Positions 23,796-35,700 of a stretch of 64,000 nucleotides of DNA are shown here, piece by piece (position 1 is the stretch's first letter; every line of letters starts with the position of its first letter). Source of the stretch: Lingula anatina (taxonomy: Eukaryota > Brachiopoda > Lingulata > Lingulida > Lingulidae); contig NW_019773737.1 in the NCBI RefSeq assembly GCF_001039355.2, positions 528,615-592,614 on the forward strand, written 5' to 3'. The translations under genes were made by a program, and so were the position numbers. The notes beneath the pieces are model-generated. The model worked only from the letters and a program-made list of their open reading frames with translations. It did no database searches and was not told where the DNA came from.

Positions 23796-24354
23796 AAAAT
23801 CTTTTTTTATTCAATTGGGAATTTTTATTTTAAAACAACACTCCTAAGTCTTCAACACTGCAATATGGCTCGGAATACATACTACATATATTCGCATGGT
23901 ATTAAGGAAAAAGACAGATGCCTCCAATCCATGATATGTGCATTCTTTATGTTATATTATTTTATTTTAATTTTCGTTTAGAAGCCAGACTTGTCTTCAT
24001 TCACAAATTTCACCAAAGATTAACATGGAAAGTAAAATACAAATGGTGTGAAGTAGTCCAGGTTGTGCTCAAAGACCTTACAATTATATTACCTCATTGG
24101 CAAGCCTGGGTCTTCTGTTAGCCGCCATATTTAAAATAGCATTGACCGAAATTGTATAGAAAAACATAATTGTATTGCGAAACGACGAAGTCAAACATTA
24201 AACAACTAAATGCACAGCAGATTTTGATCATCTCGATGTTTTCAGCTAGCATACTGAGTACGAGATACGTTGGTGATCATAATTAAAAGAACATTGTATT
24301 TATGCTCTCCAAAATAATTTGTCTATATAAAGGTTAAACGCGCATAATCAAATC

Positions 24355-24800
24355 TGATATGAAAAAATAAGACTTCCACTTCCATTTCAACATGATACTT
24401 GATATGTTGATCAGGGACCATTACATTTTATACACCTGTCGATTACAAAATGTCATTCATCTTATACTGAGTAAACATTTCATTTACAAACATGCGCCTC
24501 CCTTCAAAAAAAAATGTCTTTAACAAGAAAGGTGGTGTTCCCATCTCTCGATTTACGTTTTGTTAAGCTTATAACACAATGGGCTGTAATAAACATTGAT
24601 CCAACAGGAACAGGGCAGATCAATACATTGTACGAGTCTGCTTAAAATGCACTGAGCGCATAAATATAAAAAATAATGTGTGCATGGGGCTGTGGACAGT
24701 GCGAACAGAAATCTTTGGCACACTGAACAACAAAGTTCACTTTGTATGATTGAATATATGTAAAAAGTGAATTTTGTTGTTCAATTCGCTAAAGATTTGT
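24355..24800 (+). repeat. Partial third copy of the 1.4-kb segment
   Basis: It aligns with the middle of copies A and B, from CATTACATTTTATACACCTG to the stem-loop ending CGCTAAAGAT. The right and left thirds are missing. Confidence 0.8.
24711..24796 (+). other. Long imperfect stem-loop
   Basis: The left arm, containing GAACAACAAAGTTCACTTT, pairs with the right arm, containing AAAGTGAATTTTGTTGTTC. The pairing extends to ATCTTTGGC / GCTAAAGAT at the base. The stem is about 33 bp with a loop of about 20 nt, the size of a microRNA precursor. Copy B (29334-29425) keeps the pairing; copy A (23341-23422) has lost part of the right arm. It could equally be a relic of a foldback element. Confidence 0.55.
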
Positions 24801-26640
24801 TTTTTTTAATTGTTAATTTATTGAAAACCGATTGTGTCAAGTGAGTACCTTTATTTTTGGTTAACAGAACAGTGCATTGCCTTTACACATCACATACTAT
24901 TATGTCACATGCATTTTTTATGCGCAAATATGCATAATATTCGCTCTTGAATAATTTTCTGGGTTTAAAAGCTGTGAAAAGTGACAATATGATAACTCGT
25001 TGCAAAATAACGTATTTTTTGTTTATACTTGTTTATACTTGTCAAGCCATACCAATGTTGTGACAATTTTAGTCTATAAATACAAAAACTTAAGTGAAAT
25101 TTTCAAAGTGAAAATAGTTATTACTTCACTTTGTAATATGAATGAATCGGTGTTTTTTGTTGATTTTTGTTCTGTAATTTTATTATCACTACGGTATCGT
25201 ACGTACTGTGTCGTGTACGTATACCTACTTTATTAAAGCCACTACTAATGTCAATTGCCTGGCTTTGATACACAGAATAACTTTCATTATGAGCAATTAG
25301 CTCTGTATCCCGAATAATTATTATAAAATATTTCGTTTGCTAGAATGGCATCTGCCATACAAGTATATGTTTGCTCTTGATTGTCTCTTTGCTTTATGAG
25401 TCACTGTAATCTCAAATAATCACTAACATTATTGGCAAGAACATGAGAAAAAATCGTTGAAATAGGCTGAAGAACAGTTCATTCCGTACTTAAGGATTTA
25501 TTTCATAAATTGTGTTTCATGTTGAAAATATGCATGGTGAATAGAAATACTGCAAAATTAATGGAATTTAGCTGTGCTATCTTAGTATCTTAATGTTGTT
25601 TTGACAAGTTGCCACTTGGGTGGGAAATAAATAATCCATCCTAGTTCAAACTGCAATATAAAAAAAAATTGATTTGAATGACACATTAATTGAAACCACT
25701 TAAAGAGTCCGTTGTCAGTTATGTAAACTTAAAGTAACTGACTTTTCAAAACATGTCGTCTGTATTTTTCAGTTCAATACGCCTTTCATATTGACGTGGC
25801 GTTAACCTTGTGGTAACATGTTTAACATTATTTGGATGTAACGTTTATTCATATAAATAATATCAATGTCCTTTGTTAAACAGTTCTTCAGAAACAAAAT
25901 GGTTTACACACAACAGCACTGAGCGTGCCAACGCTGACCCAACGTTACACATAGAATGAATGTATAGAATCATCGTTTCAAAAGGTCAATGCTCTTTTTT
26001 TTTTTTTCAGTGTATACTGCATTTACTTAGCCTCTATTACAAAAAGATAGGAAATAAGATAGATAGAATAGATAGGAAGACAGCAAACCGGTTTGCATTT
26101 AGGGTTCAGTTAAGGTGTATCACTGTGTTGTCCAAATTATACATTTGACCTTTGTGTACTGTTTTTTTTACAATGTGTGTGTAATATGTTTTATTAACCA
26201 GTGTATCGATTATCGAACTCTATAGAGCATCGTGTTTCCTCTTTTATTTCTACGTTTTCTTCGTCTTCCTTGTAACCTTATATTGATATGATAATATATT
26301 TTAATGCATCTGAAATGTTTTCTTCAGGTTCCCAGGAAGAGTTCTAACAACCCTTTCATTTTACTTTGTTGTGTCTCTTTGCGTTTATATTCTTACAACA
26401 TAATATAGTTGTACTTCATAATACTCATATGCGTCTTGCTTACTGTCCGATGCAAGTTCCCCTTTTCCTGTGTCATGAATGTCTCTATCTTGCGTTTCAC
26501 TGGTCGTTTTTTTCCCCGTTTGATTTGTTGTCTTGCTCATAATTACTTTCATTCAGCCTTTTGTATTTATTGTAGTCTTTAGGGTCATAATACATTTTCA
26601 ATATGTTTACATGAACAGGCGATTTATGTTCCTTGTGTGA
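24801..26640. other. Intergenic, no gene recognised
   Basis: AT-rich sequence without convincing exons; only short chance frames, a T-run at 25995-26009 and low-complexity AGAT repeats at 26045-26085. Confidence 0.5.
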
Positions 26641-26659
26641 TTTACAATCTCTCAAGTAA

Positions 26660-27560
26660 TACGTTCACCCTGTTGGACCTTTGTACTTCGTGTACAATTT
26701 TGAACTTAATCCTTTAGGTGTCATTGGCGTATATATCCAAACTCTATCGCCTATTGTATAAATTGGTTGCTTTGATTTAAGGTCATACCTTGCTTTATAT
26801 TGTTTCTGAGCTGCTTCCCTGTTCTTGTTGCAATTGCCTGGGCCGTTTTAAGGATGTCTTTCAATTCTTCAATGTACTGATTTAGATTTTTTTTCACGAA
26901 GTTCAGGGATCAAATCACTATTTAATGGTGTACGCATTTCTAGTCCAGATACTAAATAAAAGGACAAAAATGTGTAGATAGTGTACAAGGAGTCATGCGC
27001 AATGCCACCATTACACCTGGAAATATATCAGGCCAATTAGTTTGATCTTTATTACAATATGCTCTCAAAGTTTGCACAATTATTGGATTGGTTCTTTCAC
27101 GGGCTGCATTACTTTGTGGATACCATGCACTAGTATGATAGCGTTTTATGTGGAATAATTTACACAACGATTGAATAATTTGAGATAAAAAAATTATGTC
27201 CGCGATCAGAAACGAAATATGACGGACAACCATATCTTGTAAAAACTCTATAAAGAGCCTTAGCTATTTCTTCAGCTTCTTGGGTTTTCAAAGGTATTGC
27301 TTGAATTGAAAAGAGAACATGTAACTAAAAAAATATACTTATATCCTTCTTTTGATTTTATCAAAGGACCTAAAATGGCCATGTGCATTCTTTCAAACAC
27401 ACCTGCTATTGGTTAGGGGTTCAAAGGTGCTGGAGGATCTCTACGCAATTGCTTAACTTTTTGACACACTTCACATGATTTTACATACTCCATGACATCT
27501 TTATCAAGTGATATCCAATAGTATTTATTTCTTATAGAAGTAAATGTTCTATCACAACCC
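26660..27560 (-). mobile_element. Ty3/gypsy-type retrotransposon pol relic (integrase part)
   Basis: Reading on the minus strand: an integrase zinc/central segment with MHMAILGPLIKSKEGYKYIF (about 27390-27330), then YHTSAWYPQSNAARERTN (about 27145-27095), the region of the catalytic Glu, then WPDIFPGVMVALRMTP, and a C-terminal domain with IYTIGDRVWIYTPMTP and KLYTKYKGP (about 26775-26670). This is the order in gypsy-class integrases. Several frameshifts are present; no LTRs were found, so it is a dead internal fragment. Confidence 0.8.
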
Positions 27561-27639
27561 TGATAACCACCGGTTGTTCGAGAGAAAATAACAGTCGCGT
27601 TTAATAAAAGATAGCGAGCTATAGTAAGACCCCCCCCCT

Positions 27640-28396
27640 CCTCTTTAACTGGTGATTTTCACTGTAAATTGACCATACTTTCATACAATTTGTGATCACT
27701 CAGTCAGACTTCCCTCTGTTGCACTTTGGAGTTGGATTGTCCTTGCGCCTCTGTCAATGCACCTCATTTAATTTCAATATTATAATATAAGTATAGTATA
27801 AGTAATATATTATTTCCTTATTCCTCATTCATGTTTTATAAATACTTGAATGCAGTATGTTTATAAATAAATTATACATTTATAAATTAATGCAATAACA
27901 TTTTTGAGACAGGTTGATGCTGACGCTCATGCATGTTAATCAAACAAACAATACTTAGTTCAATTTTTGACTGCGGAAAAATTCACATTGGATGAAATAA
28001 CTGATAACAAATTTAACTAGCAGTTTGTTAGCAACACTAAAAACATGATCGTGATGAACAAAAGGACAGTTCGCTACGCGTGGCACGCGTTAGCATGGGT
28101 TCTAACATCTTAAAGCTATAATCCTATCGCCGCAACAAACAATGGGGACCTTCTGGTTGATGTATCCTGCTGTTAATTACACCTAGTTACAGCTGAAATG
28201 TCGCGCTCGCGCTGGACCACAGATATGGGGTTCACTCGCCTAAGGTATTGTGTTATTACGCCTAAACTGTTGTGTTTTTGCGTTCGAATTTTGAAGAGAT
28301 CTATACGGCTCTCCATTGTTTTATTCACAGGATAGGGATTAAAACATTTCAAAAGTCGTACAACGGAAACATAATTATTATTACTACTGTATTTGC
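27640..28396. other. Intergenic, no gene recognised
   Basis: AT-rich sequence between the gypsy relic and repeat copy B. I see no exon or clear repeat. Confidence 0.5.
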
Positions 28397-29790
28397 CATA
28401 TTAACGTATGTTGAATTTTGCGATTTTTGTTGAAAACAGTTTTATGGTGTTGAAAAAAAAAGTTCATAGCTACATTGTGATCATTTGTAAACAAACGCAC
28501 ATGGCATTGTAGCTGTGACAGCCTTTGTGATCAATACTGTACATGTAGGGCAGTGGGGTCAACTTCTAGTTTAGATGCGATTATAGGCTCGAAAACGAAA
28601 CGTTCTCTAGTATCACCTAGATTCAAAGCTACATCCAAGGTTGTAAATCCGCCCAACATGTAAAAAAGTCCCCGGCTGGTGACCTTATTATCACCTTGTC
28701 CTATTAAAAAACATGCGTAATGTGCCACGTGACAACATTTTATCAGAAATCGGTGCGAGAGGCGACAATACATGTACGTGTAAATATTCGCATTGTCAAG
28801 AAACCCAACTGTCAAAGTTGGTAAGTATAAATCTGAACATAGATAAGTTACATGGTTGTTGTATCGTTACAGTGTTTTCATATCTTTGAAGTAAATTTAC
28901 AGCTACTGAGGAGTTAAATCAACTTTGATTAAGAAAAATATATATCGACTTTTCCCTCCATTTTACCCAATGTCATTGATCCATCGCTCTAGCACCGTTA
29001 CATTCTATACACCTGACGACAGCTGCCATCAGTTTCTTACATCTAATATTTAGGGATAACAAACATGCGTCTCAAAAAACAATAACAAGAAAGATGGCTT
29101 TCCAGAACACCACCAAGCAAATCAAAATGACTTAAGACTTTCATGTTGTTAAGCTTATAACACCGTGGAGTGTAATATACATTGATTCGACAGGTACAGC
29201 GAAGATCAAAACATTGAAAGGGGCTGCTCAAAATACACTGAGCGAAAAAAAAAAAAAAAATGAACGGCCCATGTGAATAATTTGTTTGAGATGTATGTAA
29301 GGTGTATAAGGTGTTACTATGGACAGTCGAACAGTAATTTTTAGCACACTGAACAACAAATTTCACTTTGTATGATTAAATATACGTAGAAAGTGAATTT
29401 TGTTATTTTATGTGCTAAAGATTACCGTCCGAACTGCCCATGGCTTCATGTAACAATGACGTGCGTTTATATTTACGTTACTTATATTAATTACTTTAAA
29501 TTGGGTTTATTCTGAACTGAAGATGAAAGATTTTATTTTCCAAATTGTTAAGGGCAAAATTAAACTTATGTTGAGAAAAGGACCTCGACTGACGCTTTGA
29601 CTTGTCAACACATCCAACACAAAACGTGTTATTGACCCGTTTGCTCTCACGCTGAGCGGTCGATTGATCTATAAACCAAATATTTATTTTTCTCTGAAAC
29701 TCATTACATTTATTATTTTGTTTGGGTTGTCGTTTTTAAGTAACTGGTGCACGTAGCTAGGCTGAAGCAGACGAGCCAATATTACCGCAG
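28397..29790 (+). repeat. 1.4-kb duplicated segment, copy B
   Basis: Second full copy of the segment at 22394-23795, 6.0 kb downstream in direct orientation. It includes the same GGTGCGAGAGGCGAC word followed by a GTAAGT, and the long stem-loop at 29334-29425. Confidence 0.85.
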
Positions 29791-29930
29791 TGCTTAATTT
29801 CTAATTTTTCTAATGGGCCAACTGTCATAATTAGGTTGAAGCAGACGTGGATTATTACTTTCTACTTAAATTATAATTGAATTTTAAATATATATCTGAT
29901 AAACTTGGAAAGCCCTGCATCTCTCATCTT

Positions 29931-30272
29931 AAAGGGATAATAACTCTTCGTATGAGGTCTATATTTCACAATAAAAACATTGTGAATAACTCAAAGTAGT
30001 ATAATATATTCTGTTTTACGACAAAAACAGCAGTTAAAGCTATTATTCTGATATCTGAGCTTGTCTTCATACCACGTGACCTCCACTGATGGCTATACTC
30101 TGTTATAATCTCTTAAGAGATTTTAACAAAAAAACCAAACTTTTTAGAAAAAAAACAGGGACTAACTTTGAATGTAAAAATGGATTCATTAACCATTGGT
30201 AAGTACGGGAAAATTGTTTTTGAACCCAGGGAAATTCATTTTTTGGCCAAAACGAAGAGTAATTATCCCTTT
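29931..30272. mobile_element. MITE with AAAGGGATAATAACTCTTCG ends, copy 1
   Basis: The left end AAAGGGATAATAACTCTTCG is mirrored by CGAAGAGTAATTATCCCTTT at the right. It is non-coding and 342 bp long. It contains ATCTCTTAAGAGAT and a CACGTG. Copy 2 lies at 40480-40894. Confidence 0.85.
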
Positions 30273-30482
30273 TAATATGTGTGAAAGGGTTTAATTGCCT
30301 TTAGAGTTTGATATGGGAGTCATAAGAAGTTTTACAGGACATAAATTTCAATGTGGCGGACTTTAAAACGTTTATTAAGAGAGAACCTCTCATAAATCAT
30401 TTTACACCGTTAAAAATTTAAAATTTCTTTGGGTATATAAAGACCATTATTTGTCCCTTATTATTCTATTGACTTTAAAATA

Positions 30483-32108
30483 CAGACTTGACATTTAATA
30501 TGGAATATTTTTTTCCAAATCACTTTTCATCAATTTTTTCCTATTTAACTGACTGATAAATGAAAATAGGGATTAATATCGTGTTTTAATGACTTTAAAT
30601 AATCTCTTCAATGTCATTGTGACATCAGTTCATTAATTGAATTCGCCCGTGAAGCAAACAAAAATACATTGCCTATTTTATGTCATACAATAACCATTAA
30701 AATCGGTATTTTGGATCTCCATATTTTACAAATTATCGTCTGTAAAAGATTTACACGCCCCACAAAGGACCCTCATGTCAGTGTCTAATCACAGCAACGG
30801 TCGCTGTTACGTCTGACTTGGTCTAGCTGCTTCCAGGTCTCTCAAGCGGCAAGGCATTTCTTGGGATAGTTTTTTAGAGTTCAATCTGGAATAACATTCC
30901 AGGCATTGGTCAAAACCTGTCCAATTTGGTTCAGTTTTGTCGCACGACATGTAGGCCGTTGGTTCGGCTAGTAATGGCCTACCCACATATTGTCTATGTG
31001 GTTCAAATTTGGCAATATTGATGACCAAGGTTGCTGCTCATTCTGCTGGTTCTGTAAGTTATCTGCTAATAAAAGTGCTCTGTGTGAACCGGCACTTTCA
31101 CCGTGCTACCTAAAATTGTTCCTAAGGCGCCCCCTATCAAATGATAGTCAAGTGGTTCCCAGATTATTCCTTTATTTGATCTGGTTCAGGTTTTCATAGA
31201 TGACTACTATTGGTGTTTTGGCACCAATGTGGTATCCAGTCCAAATACTGACGCTGTCAATGACCCTAGTCACTTTATAGACTCAACACACACTTCATCA
31301 TAGGCCTCTTATGGATGTCTGTAAACTCTGTTTTGACTAGTTGAGCGGTACAGGTGAAATCTGACCTCAGTAAAGAAAGCCACGCGATTTCAGTTTTCTA
31401 CCCAGAAACGGTCATGGTCCCCAGTTCATTAAAGAAACAGACGACGCTGTTTTGCCGTTTACAGTGGGTTCCCCGGAGGTCGTCTGGTATTCTAACCTGC
31501 TAAAACAAGTTTGTTGTTCGATAAGGGCCTTGAAAAACGCGTTTTGACAGCAATTTACCCCTCATTCTGAACGGACTGGGTGTGAGTCCTGTACCCTGGT
31601 GGGAAGATTTTGATACATTGGGTGTGGCCTCTGTGTAGGTACATCAGTCTGGGCATTACTCTATAAAACTGTGCGGACCGTTCTGTTTGGTGCAATAATC
31701 TGTCTGGCAATGTCTGTCTTTTTAGCACCATTCTACCACGGATAATTTTTTTTTATAAATCACCACTTAGTTCTTTTTACGCACTGCAAAACCGACCGCT
31801 TGCATGCAAAATTTCAAATTTTTTTATGCAATAGTTGCCGACATATAGATACTTTTTTGACAGAACCATGCTTTGGCACTCCCAAGCATGAACGAGTCCA
31901 AAGGAGCACTACCCAATTAAATCATTGCATAATACACAATACAGCAGTGCAATAGACATGGTAGTCAGTTCATTAGTAGCGACACACCTGACTACACACT
32001 TCTCCATTCACATATCTTATATGAGATCGGATTTTTTTTGAAAAAAGAATGCATTTTACCAAGGCATACCTTCGAAACTAAAATATTCCATATTAAATGT
32101 CAAGTCTG
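30483..32108 (-). mobile_element. Tc1/mariner-type transposon with intact TIRs and TA target duplication
   Basis: CAGACTTGACATTTAATATG at 30483 is mirrored by CATATTAAATGTCAAGTCTG ending at 32108, and TA flanks both ends (30481-30482, 32109-32110). The inside is a minus-strand transposase ruined by stops and frameshifts, with recognisable NRVAFFTEVRFHLYR-like and C-terminal MPCRLRDLEAA segments (about 30830-30860). The 1626-bp length fits Tc1-like elements. It lies 30 bp upstream of the acceptor of the HEPN exon. Confidence 0.85.
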
Positions 32109-32140
32109 TATAATAACATGGATTCATTTTGTTTTTTCAG

Positions 32141-32739
32141 AACCTGGTCGTTAACCATGGCAAACGCTTTGGGAATGCCCTCAGAAATCCCACGAAATGA
32201 AAGGGAAAATTATTTTCGCATGCGGTTGCTCTTAGAACGTGCAACTGACGTACTTCGAAATGTTCTCAGGACTCAGCTACAAGCAGCCTATCCAGGACTA
32301 TCTGATCCCAGTAAAACTGACAATCTTTTTGACGTGCTTGACAATCAACAAGTCAAACATACCTTACTGCTATTGAAAAAGAGAAATGTAATGAACTCGA
32401 GTCAAATAAAACTACTGTATCCCTCTGGCACCCCTTCAACAACTGTGACATTGCAGGATTTAGACATTACACTTTTAGTTGTTTTATTAAGAAACATCAC
32501 CAATCTGAACCCTCATGCTAAATGGGAAAACCCACCAGTGTCCGACACTTCAATAGAGGCCAACATTGGTAGATTGAAGACCTACCGTAATCATCTCTCG
32601 CATGGACATCGTCTTGGCATCACTGACACGGCATTTCAGGCAGAGTTTAATTCACTCAAGCACGTCCTGTTGTCACTGTCATCAAAATATACCAGCAATG
32701 ACTTCGACAAGCTTCTTATTGAGCCACTGGAGGCTAAAG
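32141..32739 (+). CDS. HEPN-domain exon
   Basis: It follows gttttttcag and ends at AAAG/GTAATT. The start MANALGMPSEIPRNERENYF and the LLLERATDVLRNVLRTQL helix are typical of the opening of DZIP3-like HEPN proteins of invertebrates. The catalytic-type RNHLSH motif near the end is intact, which is compatible with RNase activity. Confidence 0.85.
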
Positions 32740-35700
32740 GTAATTAATTTATATAAAGCAGCAGTTCATGAGAAATTTCAGAAGCTTATTTCACGTAGTT
32801 AAATATTTACGGGTTTATACAAGTGTTGAATATGGTCCACTATAAAGCGTCTTGGTCAATCATATGCGTGGTAAAAGTTACGTATGGTAAAAATTATTTG
32901 GTGGATCACCCATAATTTGAATACAGTCAGGATCGTCAGACAAAACATTTATTGTTAATATTTATTGAAACCCGAAAATTGCGAAATACATATCAGCCAA
33001 TCCAAGAAAAGGTTCCAAGTACAAATATAACTGACGCAGCTTATTCTCAGTTAGAAGTTAGTATAAATTTTGTGTAATTTAGTGTTACGATATCACATGT
33101 GTTTCGCATAAAAGAACAATTATTCACATATTTGCACTCACCTTCTTTGCTCTTGATTAATTTGCATTTATGTTTTTTTCTTATATAACGTTCGTTTATC
33201 TTTTATGTACGTTAGTCATGGCTTCGTCGTAGTTACATCATATATATATATATCGCAAAATGGATGATACACATTGTCTTGCAGTATGACCCACTATGGT
33301 GTAAATGTATGGACATTTCTTTTAATGATTTTTAATAATTTATAATATTAGCATTACAGATTTTTGACCAGTCCATCTTAAAAACAACAAAATTTGGATA
33401 GTCTTTTCGTTCTTTACTCGAATTGTGTCAATGTTCTATCAATTATAAAAAAATAACAGTAGGAAGATAAATACAGTACCAAGATGATTATTGTTACAAT
33501 TATTCTCTCCATCTAACATTTTTTTCAGTTGCCCCATGTCAGCTCCTCTCAGTACAGCTACCAGGAAAACGTGCTGACCTTAAAGGCCGTGAAGACTTGG
33601 TGCAACGAATACAGCAGCACATTGCAGGTGAAATCCGACTTGTTCTTCTAACTGGGATGGGGGGCATTGGGAAGACATCGGTGGCTATCGAAGTCGGGCA
33701 GCGTGAGCAAAATGTTCTGTACATTGATATGAGACAAGTCACCAACCTTGAATCTGTGAAGTTATCTCTAGTTCAGCACTACCACCCAACACGACCCCTG
33801 AAAGATTTATACAGTGACTTTCAAAACATATTCATACAAACTTTGTCTTGTTTAACCTCAGACCAGGTTATAATTTTTGATAACAATGATGAGGTCATTA
33901 AGTCAAATCTGCAAGAATTCCACAACTTGGTCCAAGATATTTTGAATACAACAAAGCATATCACATTACTGTGTACCAGTCGCGAAACATTCAGTCTCAT
34001 GTCGCATGACATGACGGTCGTGGACGTACCTGCCCTTGATAAGGACCCCTCCATTGATATCCTTTGGGCAGGAAAAAACACTAGTCCCACCGACAGCGAG
34101 TCAATTGTGTTAAGTGAAATAGCAGAAAAATGTGGGGCAAATCCCCTTGCACTGAAATTATTATCAGTTCAACTCAAGAAAAAAACTGCGCAAAAATTAT
34201 TGGACAGGATGAACAAAAATATCATTGAATGCTTGAATGTACCAAATCTTCCAGCTTCTCAAGAAATGATGGCATGCCTGGATATGTCTTACGAAGCACT
34301 GAATAATGAAGAACAGAAATTGTTTCGAGCGTTACATATATTTCCAGTTTCAATTTCCTTGCAAGAAATTTCAGAAATGTTAGATAAAGATGAGGATGAA
34401 TGTGAATCTATCCTTGACAGTCTTTGTAACAAATCCCTCTTAAGTGTAGACTCACGTGTGTATGATCTCCATTCCTTATTAAGAGCTTATGCAGAGTTTC
34501 AAGCACAAAAATATCGAAATGAAATAGCTCACATACAAGATGCATACTGTAAACATTATGTGAATCAGGTCCCTCTTCTGTTATCCGAATTTTATACCCT
34601 TTCGTCCAAGGAAACGTATGAAAAAGCCCAAACAATTCTGCCACATCTGAAGGTTATAGCTAGTTTGCTGTCAGATCAACTTGGCAACAAAACGCTGCAT
34701 GATAAGGACATGGCATTAAAAAAATGGAAAACTCTGTACTTAATTGCAGGTGTATTTCAAAACTTTTTCTTGTACCCTGAAGCCTTAACGATACTGAAAA
34801 AATTGAAAATATTGGATGAAAAATATTTCCTATCTGAACAAATTGCTCCATCTTTCTATGGCATGATTGGAGATGTGCTGCATGCTATGGGAAAGTACAA
34901 TGAAGCACTCACATATCACATGACATATCTTGACATCAGGAAAGCAAGACTTGGTGAAAAACACCCGAAAACTGCATGGGCATACAATGATGCTGGTGGC
35001 ACACTATTTGACCTGGGTAAGTACCCAGAGGCACTTACATATTATAAAAAATATCCTGAAATTCAGAAAGAAATACTTGGCGAGGAACACCCTGATACTG
35101 GTAGCACATACGAGAAAATTGGTAATGTACTATCTCAGATGGGTGACTACCTAGAGGCACTTACATATTATGACAAATCACTTAAAATCCAGAAAGAAAT
35201 ACATGGTGAAAGACATCCTGAGACTGGCAGGACATACCATAATATTGGCAATGCACTACAAGGCATGGGTTAGCACGCAGATGCACTTACATATTATGAG
35301 AAATATCTTGAAATCATTAAAGAAATATTTGGTGAAAATCATCCCAATATTGGTAATGCATACCAGAATATTGGCACTACGCTACGTAAAATGGGTAAGA
35401 ATTTAGAGGCATTCAAATATTTTGAGAAATCTCTTGAAACTATAAAAGAAATACTTGGTGAGAAACACCCTTATACTGCCAAGGCATACATTAATATTGG
35501 CAATGCATTGCGCGAGATGAGTAAGTACTCAGAGGCACTTACATATTATGAGAAATCTCTTGTCATCCAGAAAAAAAACCTTGGTGAGAAACACCTTGAT
35601 GCTGCAGTGACAAACTATTGTATTGGCAGTACACTATATGACATGGGTAAGTACCCAGAGGCACTTCCATATTTTGAGAAATCTTTCGAAGTCAGGAAAG

